From the NCBI GenBank assembly GCA_964482235.1, contig CAYZWU010000002.1, positions 124,001 through 188,000 of the forward strand: DNA of 64,000 bases, in the 5' to 3' direction. The translations under genes were made by a program, and so were the position numbers. Shown here piece by piece: positions 1 through 10,364 of the stretch (its first letter is position 1; the number at the start of each line of letters is the position of its first letter). This DNA comes from CAYZWU01 sp964482235. GTDB taxonomy: Bacteria; Planctomycetota; B15-G4; CAYZWU01. The notes beneath the pieces were generated by a model, which was given only the letters and a program-made list of their open reading frames with translations, was not told the origin of the DNA and made no database searches.

Positions 1-957
1 CTCACCAAGTACTGGGGGAAGCGCGACAGCAGGTTGATTCTTCCCTTCGCCGGGAGCCTGTCCATGACACTGGACGGGATGCACACCAGGACAACGGTGG
101 AGCTCGCTTCGCACCGGGACAGGGACACGCTCGTCCTGAACGGCGTCGAGATAACGGAAGGCGATGAATACCAGGCTGTTTCACGGCATCTCGATCTGAT
201 ACGCGATATGGCGGGCTCGACCGGATCCGCCCGGGTCGCCACGGAGAACAACTTTCCCACGGCGGCGGGGCTGGCCTCCTCCGCCTCGGGATTCGCGGCG
301 CTGAGCCTGGCCGGCGCGGCGGCATCGGGTCTCGTGCTGGATTCCCGGGAGCTGTCGATCCTGGCCAGAAGGGGCTCGGGATCGGCATCGCGCTCGATTC
401 CAGGCGGACTGGTGGTGTGGCACCGCGGCGCCGGGGACAGCGGCGACGACTCCTTCGCGGAGCAGGTCGCCCCTCCCGATCACTGGGACCTCTGCATGAT
501 CATCGCGGTGACGAGCCGGAAGGAGAAGAAGATCAAGAGCCGGGCCGGGATGATGCGGAGCGTCGCGAACTGTCCCTACTTCACACAGTGGATCAAGGAG
601 TGCGAAAGGGACCTGGAGACGGCGAGGCGGGCCGTCGTGGAGAGGGATTTCAGCCTCCTGGGCGGTACGGCGGAGAGGAACTGCCTGAAGATGCACGCCG
701 TGATGATGAGCACCGATCCGCCGATCCTCTACTGGACTTCCTCGACCCTGTCCGTCATGCATGCCGTCCAGGCGTGGCGCAGCGAAGGGCTGGAATGCTA
801 CTTCACCATAGACGGGGGACCGCAGGTCAAGATCCTGTGCGAATCAAGGAATGCGGAAAACGTGAAGAGAAGGCTCGATGAGCTTGGCCACGCGGAGGAG
901 ACTCATCTCTGCCGGGTCGGCGGACCGGCGCGGCTCGTCGACGACCACCTGTTCTGA
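1..957 (+). CDS. mvaD: Diphosphomevalonate decarboxylase, 5' end outside the window
   Basis: The product decarboxylates 5-diphosphomevalonate with ATP to isopentenyl diphosphate, the last step of the classical mevalonate pathway in the cytoplasm. The reading frame is open from base 1 and begins with LTKYWGKRD, the conserved N-terminal segment of the family, so only about 15 residues are missing. The GHMP phosphate-binding stretch AAGLASSASGFAAL lies near residue 90. The segment FTIDGGPQVK near the C-terminus matches the family's FDAGPN region. About 318 residues are present, a normal length. The phosphomevalonate kinase gene follows in the same direction at 1738, so this is probably part of a mevalonate gene group continuing to the left. 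Identification is strong; only the start is unknown. Confidence 0.93.
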   Translation, partial: LTKYWGKRDSRLILPFAGSLSMTLDGMHTRTTVELASHRDRDTLVLNGVEITEGDEYQAVSRHLDLIRDMAGSTGSARVATENNFPTAAGLASSASGFAALSLAGAAASGLVLDSRELSILARRGSGSASRSIPGGLVVWHRGAGDSGDDSFAEQVAPPDHWDLCMIIAVTSRKEKKIKSRAGMMRSVANCPYFTQWIKECERDLETARRAVVERDFSLLGGTAERNCLKMHAVMMSTDPPILYWTSSTLSVMHAVQAWRSEGLECYFTIDGGPQVKILCESRNAENVKRRLDELGHAEETHLCRVGGPARLVDDHLF

Positions 958-1058
958 GGCTGCGGGGCCCGCGAGCCCTGTTACCCGATCGAGGTCGCGA
1001 TGATGTTGGACACCCGGTCCCTCTGACACGCCTGGAGCCAGACGTCGAGGCCGATGAT

Positions 1059-1523
1059 TCATCCCGGGGCGGTGAGGTCGATGCTGAAGTCTCCGTTGCC
1101 GTCGGTCGTGAATACGGGGAACGCAATGCTCGCCCTGTCGATGCCGAGAGTCACGCGGGCCTGCGGGACGTAGGTGCTGCCGAGTCCGGTCAGGCTGAAG
1201 AGTACGGCGCCGGGAGCGTTCGGTGTCGCCCCGGAGACGGTGAAGGTCACGATCTGGCCCGGGGGCATCGGATCGGGATTGATGGACAGGGAGAAGTCTG
1301 CGTCGGCAGTATCCTGGCCGATGTCTCCCTTCAACTCCTTGGCAGGGGAGGACCTTGCGGGGCCGGCAGCCGCGACACCGAGGTCCGTCAGCCGGTCATC
1401 CCGAGCGTCCCGCCCCCATGCCGGCAGGGAAGAGGCGATGGCGGTCGAAAGAAGAATCGCCGCCACTGACAGGAATGACAACAGCCTTGTTTTTACCGGA
1501 CACCCTGGTCTGTCGAGATTCAT
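1059..1523 (-). CDS. Small secreted protein, interrupted by an in-frame TGA
   Basis: The product is a 154-residue predicted secreted protein of unknown function. It has a signal-peptide-like hydrophobic stretch at about residues 13-30 and a C-terminal beta-sandwich-like region containing TFTVSGATPNAPG. The TGA stop at 1059-1061 is followed, without change of frame, by 25 further sense codons ending at a TAA at 981-983. The extra residues include GLDVWLQACQ and SNIIATSIG, which look like the natural last strands of such a domain. I therefore suspect the true gene spans 981-1523 and that the TGA is a point mutation (for example from CGA), a consensus error or readthrough. It lies antisense between the two mevalonate genes. 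No family was recognised. Confidence 0.6.
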   Translation of the reverse strand: MNLDRPGCPVKTRLLSFLSVAAILLSTAIASSLPAWGRDARDDRLTDLGVAAAGPARSSPAKELKGDIGQDTADADFSLSINPDPMPPGQIVTFTVSGATPNAPGAVLFSLTGLGSTYVPQARVTLGIDRASIAFPVFTTDGNGDFSIDLTAPG

Positions 1524-1737
1524 GGTTCCTCCGTAATTGATGAGACAACGAAGATCTACAGTAGATTGAATAGTCCAGGATCCGGATCGCGCAATATCAC
1601 ATCCGTGATTTCACGCGATCAACCGGAAGGCTTCCGTTCCCGCAGGCTCAACGGACGTTTTTTTGCATCGTCGCGGCAAATATGATAAGGGGTGCACGTT
1701 GTCGAAAGAGGCAGGTCTCCTGAAGGGCGGGCAGTCC

Positions 1738-2844
1738 ATGATCGAAGTGAGCGCACCGGGAAAGCTGATCCTCGCCGGGGAGTGGAGCGTGCTCGAGAAG
1801 GGGAATCCGGGCATCGTCACCGCCGTGAACAGGCGTATCCACGTGGCGCTGGAGGAAAGCGAGAGCATCCGCGCGACGGCCGTCGATTTCCACATCCACG
1901 ATATCGGCGGAGAGCTCGAGGGGGACAGGTTTCGATGGCAGGGCGATCTCACGGACGATCAGGAGAAGAAGCTCCTGTTCATGAGGGGTGCCATCGAAGC
2001 GGCGCTGCAGTACCTGGGAGATTTCCGGCCCTTCTCCATCAGGATCCGGGGAGACCTCGCGTCATCGGACCGGGACGACGACGTTCGCAAGATCGGATTC
2101 GGAAGCTCTGCTGCGGCCGTCGTCTCCTGCGTGGCCGCGATCCTGGCTTTCCACGGGATCGCCTTGTCGAGCAGGCAGGCCAGGGATCTGATCTACAAGA
2201 TCTCGACGGCGGCGCACTACCTGGCACAGGGAAGGATCGGCTCCGCCATCGATGTGGCCGCCTCCACCTACGGCGGTGTCTTCGTCTACCGGAGGTTCGA
2301 TCCCCGCTGGCTGCTCGATTCGCTCTCATCGGGAAGCTCGCTGTCCGAGATCGCTGCGATGGAGTGGCCCGGCCTCGTTGTGGAGCAGCTGGAGATCCCC
2401 GACGGCCTCGATTTCGCGGTGGCCTGGACCGGCAATCCGGCCTCCACGTCGGCGATGGTCGAGAAGATGAACCGCTGGGCGAGCAAGCATCCAGCGGAGC
2501 AACGGAAGATCTACGGCCGCCTGGCGGCACTGGTCAATGATCTCATCGATGCCTGGAGGAGGAACAGGAGGGAAACGATTCTCTCGCTGACAAGGCAAAA
2601 CGAGGTCTATCTGAGGCAGCTCGGAGAACTTTCCGGAGTCGGCATCGAGACACCCGAGCTGAAACGGCTGAGCGACATCGCCGAGAGGCACGGCGGAGCC
2701 GGCAAGCTCTCCGGCGCCGGGGGCGGCGACTGCGGCTTCGCGTTCACCTTCGACCCCGCTGCATCGGAGAGGATCAGAAAGGAGTGGCGAAAGCACGGTC
2801 TTTTCCCCCTTGACGTGAAGATGGCGGCCGAGGGTGTCGGCTGA
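1738..2844 (+). CDS. mvaK2: Phosphomevalonate kinase (GHMP kinase)
   Basis: The product is a cytoplasmic GHMP-superfamily kinase predicted to phosphorylate 5-phosphomevalonate to the diphosphate, the substrate of the decarboxylase encoded just upstream. The N-terminal motif APGKLILAGEWSVLEKG is characteristic of phosphomevalonate kinases. The ATP-binding loop IGFGSSAAAVVS lies near residue 120, and the C-terminal motif KLSGAGGGDCGFAF supplies the third GHMP motif. The length of 368 residues is normal. I chose the ATG at 1738 because the product then begins directly with MIEVSAPGKL; an in-frame upstream start at 1663 would add a tail atypical of the family. Mevalonate kinase itself is less likely given the EWSVLEKG signature, but only a phylogeny would settle the exact substrate. 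Confidence 0.88.
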   Translation: MIEVSAPGKLILAGEWSVLEKGNPGIVTAVNRRIHVALEESESIRATAVDFHIHDIGGELEGDRFRWQGDLTDDQEKKLLFMRGAIEAALQYLGDFRPFSIRIRGDLASSDRDDDVRKIGFGSSAAAVVSCVAAILAFHGIALSSRQARDLIYKISTAAHYLAQGRIGSAIDVAASTYGGVFVYRRFDPRWLLDSLSSGSSLSEIAAMEWPGLVVEQLEIPDGLDFAVAWTGNPASTSAMVEKMNRWASKHPAEQRKIYGRLAALVNDLIDAWRRNRRETILSLTRQNEVYLRQLGELSGVGIETPELKRLSDIAERHGGAGKLSGAGGGDCGFAFTFDPAASERIRKEWRKHGLFPLDVKMAAEGVG

Positions 2845-2897
2845 GAGGATCCCGCGGCGGCCGCAGGAAAGTCCGCCTTCGAGAGATGCGGGACCTT

Positions 2898-4091
2898 TCA
2901 AGATGGGGAGGAGCGGGCCGGGCGGGCCCGGATGGCCATCTTCTTGAGAAAGTAGTACGTTGCCCTGATCGCTTTGCCCATCCACGGCTGATGGGACAGC
3001 ACAGCCCTGTGGCGGCAGAACTCCTGGCAGCAGAGGCAGCGCGTGCACTTCCTGTAATCGATCGCCGGAGAAGGCTCTGACGCCTCGATCGCCTCTGCCG
3101 GGCAGTTGTCCGCGCAGGTTCCGCAGTTCTCGCACAGGCTCCCGTTGATGCGCGGTTTCGTCGCGGTCCAGCTGAAGAGGATGTCGCCGGCAAAATCCGG
3201 CAGAGCCGTCCTGAGAAACGTCACGGGAAAGGTGTTCCGGCTGAAAACGAAATCGTGCAGGCGGAGGGAGTCGAGAGGAGCTCCCCTGATCCGGATCGCT
3301 TCGAGGTCGCCCGCTCCGAGCCCGCGCTCGTGAGCGATCCGCGTAGTGTCCACGTCGAAGGGATCGAGCCCCACCACGGCCGACGCGACGGCGTCCACGG
3401 AGACGGGATCGGAGCCGGCCAGGATGCAGCCCACCTCCCGGGGAGATCCGGCCGCCGGTCCTTCGCCCTCCATGCCGATCACACCGTCGACGATGGAGAG
3501 GCGGGGCCGCATCACCTCCAGCATGTCGACGATCATCGCGCTGAACGCGGCGGGGCGGATGTACCTGTAGTGGTTCGCCTTCCTCGTGCCGTTGGGCAGG
3601 CAGCCGTAGAGGTTTTTCACGGCGCCGGTGATCGCCGTTGTCCCGTGGGTTTTCAGCTTCGCCAGGGAGATCAGCACGTCCGATTCCACGACCCGTTCGG
3701 CCACGTACCGGATGGCGGCTCCTCCGGATCCGTTCCCTTTCTCCACGTACCTCTCCCGCCTGAGGTTGACGAGGGGAACACCCGTCTCGCGGCAGGCGGC
3801 GGCGATCCCCGAAACCTCGAAATCCCGCTCCCCGCCCTCGGGATCCTCTCCCACGACGGGAACGGCCCCCGCTTCGTGGATGATCCGGATCAGGGCTTTC
3901 AGGACAGCGGGATGGGTCGTGGCCGCCTTTTCCGGCTCGTGAGCGTCGAAGTTGTTGACCTTGACGAAGACGGAATCGCCGCTCTTGACGAAACGGCTCA
4001 CCCCGCCGAGCAGCTCGATCGACGACGCAACGGCGTCGAGAACCTCCTTTTCCTCGTAGCTGCGGCAGGGCACGAGAGAGACATCGACCAT
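2898..4091 (-). CDS. DUF362 domain protein with C-terminal 2[4Fe-4S] ferredoxin domain
   Basis: The product has 397 residues. The N-terminal three-quarters matches the DUF362 family, with the typical segments VFVKVNNF, LAKLKTHG and GAVKNLYGCLPNG. The C-terminal part carries two clustered cysteine motifs, CENCGTCADNCP and CTRCLCCQEFCRH, expected to bind two [4Fe-4S] clusters. Proteins of this architecture are thought to act in electron transfer or metal-cofactor chemistry, but the reaction is not established. The start at 4091 is chosen because an AGGAGG sits 8 nt upstream; the GTG at 4100 would overlap that ribosome site. A second DUF362-ferredoxin protein is at 50385. The gene converges with mvaK2 and has no obvious operon partner. 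Confidence 0.85.
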   Translation of the reverse strand: MVDVSLVPCRSYEEKEVLDAVASSIELLGGVSRFVKSGDSVFVKVNNFDAHEPEKAATTHPAVLKALIRIIHEAGAVPVVGEDPEGGERDFEVSGIAAACRETGVPLVNLRRERYVEKGNGSGGAAIRYVAERVVESDVLISLAKLKTHGTTAITGAVKNLYGCLPNGTRKANHYRYIRPAAFSAMIVDMLEVMRPRLSIVDGVIGMEGEGPAAGSPREVGCILAGSDPVSVDAVASAVVGLDPFDVDTTRIAHERGLGAGDLEAIRIRGAPLDSLRLHDFVFSRNTFPVTFLRTALPDFAGDILFSWTATKPRINGSLCENCGTCADNCPAEAIEASEPSPAIDYRKCTRCLCCQEFCRHRAVLSHQPWMGKAIRATYYFLKKMAIRARPARSSPS

Positions 4092-4099
4092 CAGCGGCA

Positions 4100-4105
4100 C
4101 CTCCT
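4100..4105 (-). promoter_or_regulatory. Ribosome binding site deciding the DUF362 start
   Basis: On the minus strand this is AGGAGG, a perfect anti-Shine-Dalgarno complement, 8 nt before the ATG at 4091. Because it abuts the alternative GTG at 4100, it rules out the longer start. Confidence 0.7.
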
Positions 4106-4131
4106 GTGGATGCCGATTGTATCAGATGGTG

Positions 4132-5136
4132 TCACTCTATCCCGTTGTTGAAGTCGTCGAGGATCCCGGCCAGATAGATGAATTCCTGACGCAACGGATC
4201 ATTGCCCTTGAGCTTCTTGATCTCATCGGGTGTGTATGTGTCGAAGAGATCGGTCGCGTCGCTCCAGATCTCGAGCACCTCGGGCGGTATCGAGCATCCG
4301 GCCAGCATGTTCAGCTCGGCCGCGATCCAGGCCCGGGAGAGGATGTAGTAAACATTGCCCTTGGGCGAGGTCCACAGCACTTCGTAGTAGGTCTGGTCGC
4401 TGAGGAAGAAGCCGGTGTCCGCCCCGTCGGGTAGATCGGCCCAGGTCCTGTCGTACGGAGCCGGACCGTAGCTGGAGTGCGTTTTCCAGTATCCGGGAGT
4501 CCGGGTTTTCATGGCAAGCAGCTCGAAGCGCATCATGGTCTGCTTCTCCTGGCCCGTGGAATCCTGGAATCCGGTGTAGAGGTTTGCCGACGAACCGCCG
4601 TTGTGATTCGGATGCGGTTCCCAGATGTAGGAATCGGCTGCGGGCAGGAACTGCTCGGTCAGCGTGCCCGTGGACGTGGCGTAATTGAGTTCAAGGTAGG
4701 GCTGCTCGGTGGTTCTTTCCCTGCTGTTGTAAACGGTTGGCGGATAGCCGGTCTCCTGGTCGAACAGGAAGCCGTGATTGGTGCCGCCTCCCAGCCAGTC
4801 CTCGACCACCGTCGAGACATCGATGACGTGCCAGCCCACGGCGTCGGCAATGAACGAGGCCTCGATCGTCGGATCGAAGCTGCCGCCGAAGTTTGCCCAG
4901 GTCACATCCATCTCCGACCAGGCGGCCGTGATCCGGTGCAGGTTGACCTCGTGGTTGTAGGCCTCCCTCACCCAGACGTGGAGAAATGCCGACTGGAATG
5001 TCTTTGATCCGATCTTGCCCGATCCCGCCGCCAGGGCAGGGATTTCACTGCCGGCAGGATCCTGCGGAGCCGTGCCTCCCGACAGGAGGGAGACGAGGGA
5101 CGCGAAAACGATAATGGCAACCAATTGCTTGAACAT
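4132..5136 (-). CDS. Secreted DNRLRE-domain protein
   Basis: The product has 334 residues and is predicted to be exported. An N-terminal signal peptide covers about residues 1-22. The first half resembles the DNRLRE domain (a stalk-like beta domain of cell-surface proteins): VNLHRITAAWSEMDVTW is followed by WHVIDVSTVVEDWL and GFLFDQE, the usual order of these motifs. The C-terminal half (about residues 210-334) contains TPGYWKTHSSYGP, resembling a short motif seen in some secreted proteins, and no recognised catalytic site. The start is supported by AAGGAGG upstream of the ATG at 5136. It probably functions outside the cytoplasm in adhesion or structure; the substrate is unknown. Confidence 0.72.
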   Translation of the reverse strand: MFKQLVAIIVFASLVSLLSGGTAPQDPAGSEIPALAAGSGKIGSKTFQSAFLHVWVREAYNHEVNLHRITAAWSEMDVTWANFGGSFDPTIEASFIADAVGWHVIDVSTVVEDWLGGGTNHGFLFDQETGYPPTVYNSRERTTEQPYLELNYATSTGTLTEQFLPAADSYIWEPHPNHNGGSSANLYTGFQDSTGQEKQTMMRFELLAMKTRTPGYWKTHSSYGPAPYDRTWADLPDGADTGFFLSDQTYYEVLWTSPKGNVYYILSRAWIAAELNMLAGCSIPPEVLEIWSDATDLFDTYTPDEIKKLKGNDPLRQEFIYLAGILDDFNNGIE

Positions 5137-5679
5137 GAGGGGACCTCCTTCTTCTCTGATCCGGGAGCTCTGATTAGGTGTTGCGTTCTATTATGTATAA
5201 ATGGTGGTTTATGTACAAGCGGCTGCATGGATTCTTTTTGTTGCGTGGAGAGGCGTCCGTCTTCCCTGGAGGACGAGCGGCGTGGGGGCCGGCACCCATG
5301 GCTGGGCCGACACCAACCCGCAGGCGAATCAGTGGATTCGCTGAGGATTTGGCAACGCAGAGCCGGCGCAAAAGATCCGCTTTCGGCTCGAATGACTTTT
5401 TCAACGGTCTGATAAGGGATCTCTCGATAGCTCCGACCATCATTCAATGGTCACGACGCAAAGGTTGCTCAGCTCCGTTCCCACCAGATTCGGGGAGCAG
5501 CGAAAGACGACGAGGCTGCGGAGTGCGTTGCAAAGATCTTTATCCTCGTAGATCGAGGGCCCGCGGCAGGTGTCACGTAACTCCTTTCCAGATACGAGGT
5601 CAACGCGGCTTGACAAGCGCTGTCTTTTCTGCAATAACCATGTGTCGTAACGTGGTACGGAGCCGGAAGAAAGGTGCGC
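5137..5679. other. Intergenic region without a convincing gene
   Basis: These 543 bases separate two divergently transcribed genes. Open frames crossing the region have no recognisable protein features. The left part is comparatively AT-rich (around 5175-5215) and probably holds the promoter of the DNRLRE gene. A sigma-70-like promoter candidate for the rightward glycosyltransferase is listed separately. I saw no RNA gene or repeat here. Confidence 0.6.
5610..5638 (+). promoter_or_regulatory. Candidate sigma-70-type promoter for the glycosyltransferase
   Basis: A TTGACA box at 5610-5615 is followed after 17 nt by AATAAC at 5633-5638, a partial match to the -10 consensus, about 40 nt before the ATG at 5680. 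The spacing and position are good, but the -10 box is weak. Confidence 0.4.
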
Positions 5680-6771
5680 ATGAACGTCGGACTGGACGTC
5701 TCCTGCCTGGCGCGGGCCGAGAGGACCGGCGTGGGGATCTACGCCTCGAATCTGGTGGACGCCATCGCCCGCCGCGACAGGGAGAACAGGTATCACCTCT
5801 GCTACCGGTTCTCCCGCCTGAAGAACAGGAAGTACTTCCACCGCGTGGCAGCCCCGAACTTCCGCGTCTCGATCATCCAGGAGCCGTTCAACTTCCTCCT
5901 GCAGCGGCGGCTCCAGGTCTTTCACGGCCTCGACGCGCGGCTCCCGACCTACCGCAAGGTGAAGAAGGTTGTGACGATCCACGACGTCTTCTCCCTGGTG
6001 AGCCGCGACTTTTCCGACGAGGCGTTCATCCGGAAGAAGGTGCGGCGATACGGCGATCTCGCCGCGCGGGCCGACGCGATCATCGCGGTGTCGGCCTCCA
6101 CGCGAGCGGACATCGTGGAACGCCTCGGTGTCCCCGAGGAGCGGATCCGCGTGATCCCCGAGGCGGCGGACCGCCGCTTTGCGCCCATTCCGGAGGAGAA
6201 GGCGCGCGAGGCGGCGAGGCGGTACGGCGCGGACGGACCTTACCTCTTCTTCGTGGGCAACATCCAGGCGCGCAAGAACCTGGTGAGGATGCTCGAAGCC
6301 TTCGCTTCCCTTCCGTCCGCGCTCCGGAGCGACCTGTCCTTCCTCCTGGCCGGCAACGTCACCTTCGGCGGCGAAAAGGTGCTGGAGACCGTGGACAGGC
6401 TCGGGCTCAGGGGAAAGGTCCTCCTTCCCGGCTTCGTGGCTTCCGAGGACCTTCCCGCGCTCCATGCCGGCGCGTCGGTCTTCATGTTCCCGACACTGTA
6501 CGAGGGATTCGGCATCCCGATCCTCGAGGCCATGGCCTGCGGCACTCCCGTAGTGGCTTCCACGGTATCGGCCCATCCCGAGGTGGCGGGGGACGCTGCC
6601 CTTCTCGTCGATCCCGCCGATACCGCCGCCATTGCCGAGGCCGTCGCCCGGATCCTCGAGGACGGCACCCTCAGGGAGAGGATGATCGCGAAGGGATTCG
6701 AGAGGGCAGCCGGTTTTTCCTGGGATAAAACAGCCCGAATGACGATAGATCTTTATAGAGATCTATCTTGA
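5680..6771 (+). CDS. Glycosyltransferase family 4-type (GT-B fold)
   Basis: The product has 363 residues. It is predicted to transfer a sugar from a nucleotide donor in the cytoplasm, most likely in polysaccharide or glycan assembly. The N-terminus MNVGLDVSCLA and the glycine-rich segment TGVGIYASNLVDAI are typical of GT4 acceptor domains. The C-terminal domain shows GNIQARKNLVRMLEAF and the donor-binding signature EGFGIPILEAMACGTPVV with its E-x7-E pair. A GTG two codons upstream (5674) is an alternative start; a purine-rich GGAAGAAAGG precedes both. The next gene starts only 14 nt after the stop, so the two are probably cotranscribed. Donor and acceptor cannot be told from the sequence. Confidence 0.85.
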   Translation: MNVGLDVSCLARAERTGVGIYASNLVDAIARRDRENRYHLCYRFSRLKNRKYFHRVAAPNFRVSIIQEPFNFLLQRRLQVFHGLDARLPTYRKVKKVVTIHDVFSLVSRDFSDEAFIRKKVRRYGDLAARADAIIAVSASTRADIVERLGVPEERIRVIPEAADRRFAPIPEEKAREAARRYGADGPYLFFVGNIQARKNLVRMLEAFASLPSALRSDLSFLLAGNVTFGGEKVLETVDRLGLRGKVLLPGFVASEDLPALHAGASVFMFPTLYEGFGIPILEAMACGTPVVASTVSAHPEVAGDAALLVDPADTAAIAEAVARILEDGTLRERMIAKGFERAAGFSWDKTARMTIDLYRDLS

Positions 6772-6785
6772 TCAGGGAAAAACCG

Positions 6786-7358
6786 ATGAAGCTCACCACC
6801 ATGTTCATCTGGATCCTCGTCTTTTTTGCCATAGTTGCGGGTACGACCTTCATCTGCATGCCGCCGATCGAGGAGGTCGATGCGGGCCAGGGGAAGCAGG
6901 CTGCAATGGCGATTTCCATGAAATCGGTTGATCGAACGCGTCTTCGAGGGCAATCGAAGCCGGCCCGCCACCATCGAACCGCGACCCCTTTCCCCCGGAC
7001 CGCGGCGTTCGAGGGCGGCCGCCTCTCCCTCACTGTCATTCTCCCTGACAGGGGCGGTGACGGAACGGTCCAGATCGACCGCGCCGAGATCACGAGCAGC
7101 GCGGACGGCATGACGAACTGCATCGGGCCCTTCACAGCCGCGGACTCTTCGGACAAGCTGGAGACTTCCTTCAAGGTGAAGCCGGGCGCTGCCTATCTGG
7201 CGGCGGCGGAGGTGAAGCCGGGAGGGTATGTCCTTCACGTGGAGATAGAGGGCTACATGGCCATGGAAGATCCGGTGATGATCAGATCGGGCGTGGTCAC
7301 CGCCCTGGAGCTTCGCTTCATTCCCGAAGAGGAGGAAAACCGGGAAGAGGACGGCTGA
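6786..7358 (+). CDS. Membrane-anchored or secreted protein of unknown function
   Basis: The product is a 190-residue protein with a single N-terminal hydrophobic helix (MFIWILVFFAIVAGTTFIC) that serves as a signal or anchor; the remainder is predicted to be outside the cytoplasm. The C-terminal part, with KPGGYVLHVEIEGY, looks like a small beta-sandwich similar to carboxypeptidase-regulatory or PEGA-like modules, but the resemblance is weak. The ATG at 6786 has AGGGA at a suitable distance; a TTG at 6768 overlapping the previous stop is the alternative. It follows the glycosyltransferase closely and its stop codon abuts the stop of the opposing sirtuin gene. No function is assigned. Confidence 0.6.
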   Translation: MKLTTMFIWILVFFAIVAGTTFICMPPIEEVDAGQGKQAAMAISMKSVDRTRLRGQSKPARHHRTATPFPRTAAFEGGRLSLTVILPDRGGDGTVQIDRAEITSSADGMTNCIGPFTAADSSDKLETSFKVKPGAAYLAAAEVKPGGYVLHVEIEGYMAMEDPVMIRSGVVTALELRFIPEEEENREEDG

Positions 7359-8192
7359 TCAGCGACACGCTTCCTCGATCTCCCCGGCGATCCCGGGCAG
7401 CATCTCTCCCCCGGGGCCCTGGCAGAAGAATCCTCCGCTTCCCTCGGCCAGGCCGGAGAAGGGGTTGGGGTCGGGATTCACGTCCACCAGGAGCGCGCCC
7501 TTGTCCGCCGCGATACGGCCCACCTGCATCGGCAGGTTCGTGGCCCCTGACGTTCCCACGATCAGCAGCAGGGAGGCGCCAACCGCCGCGTTGATCGAGC
7601 TGTTGAACCGGTAGTACGCCTCGTCGTAGCATTCATCGAACCAGAGGACATGGGGCCGCGAGATACCGCCGCATCGGGGGCACTTGAGGCTTTCCCTCTC
7701 GGCATCGGTCAGCGGCTCGTCCTTGGTCTTCGGTTCGATGCTGTCCGGCACGGGAAAGAGGTCGCCAGAGCAGCCGGCCGCGCACCGCATGTAATCGATG
7801 TTGCCGTGGATCTGGTAGGTCCTCTCGAGCGAGTTGCCGGCCCTGAGATGGAGGCCGTCCACGTTCTGTGTGATCAGGAGGAAGCGGTCGCCCAGCAGGT
7901 CCTCCATCGTCTTGACCGCCCTGTGGCCGGCATTGGGCTCGGCCCGCCGGCAGACGCCGAGCCGGTAGAGATACCACTGCCAGACATCTTCGGGGAAGCG
8001 GGAAAACATGGCGAAGGTGGCCATCTCCTCCGGCCTGTACTCGCGCGACCCCACGGTCCAGTACCCTTCAGGCCCGCGAAAGGTGGGGATGCCCGACTCG
8101 GCCGAGATCCCGGCGCCGGTGAGAACCACCAGATCGCCGCCTTCCTCGATCACGCGGCGGATGGCGTCTTTCGCATTTTTCTCGATCGGCAT
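7359..8192 (-). CDS. Sir2-family NAD-dependent protein deacylase
   Basis: The product has 277 residues and is predicted to remove acyl groups from protein lysines using NAD+, releasing nicotinamide. The NAD-binding motif GAGISAESGIPTFRG is at about residues 26-40, TQNVDGLH with the catalytic region is near residue 109, and HGN follows. Zinc-binding cysteines are visible in MRCAAGC and CPRCGG. RPHVLWFDE and GTSGATNLP complete the Rossmann fold. The gene lies 6 nt downstream of speA on the same strand, so both are probably one transcript; the functional link between polyamine synthesis and deacylation is only inferred. The length is normal for bacterial sirtuins. Confidence 0.92.
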   Translation of the reverse strand: MPIEKNAKDAIRRVIEEGGDLVVLTGAGISAESGIPTFRGPEGYWTVGSREYRPEEMATFAMFSRFPEDVWQWYLYRLGVCRRAEPNAGHRAVKTMEDLLGDRFLLITQNVDGLHLRAGNSLERTYQIHGNIDYMRCAAGCSGDLFPVPDSIEPKTKDEPLTDAERESLKCPRCGGISRPHVLWFDECYDEAYYRFNSSINAAVGASLLLIVGTSGATNLPMQVGRIAADKGALLVDVNPDPNPFSGLAEGSGGFFCQGPGGEMLPGIAGEIEEACR

Positions 8193-8198
8193 GGCTCG

Positions 8199-10136
<1,938 letters not shown>

Positions 10137-10364
10137 GGCAGGCTCCTCGCACAGTCCGGACCGACCGCAAAAATTGCAGGAAGAGAAAATGATAACCGAG
10201 GTCGCGGCAAGGTCGAGAAAATTCTCTAGTGGCTGTAACCGAATGTCGCTAGACGACTTGACACTTTGCGGCCAATCTCGTGGAATGTTGCTGAACCGAT
10301 CCCGAGGGATGATATTTTACGGTATCGATCCAAGCTCGGGATCGTGATAGTTAGACAGGCGGTT

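Noticed and set aside
10258..10286. Strong promoter for the radical SAM gene
   Set aside because: TTGACA is perfect but no acceptable -10 box follows at 16-18 nt, so I did not list it.
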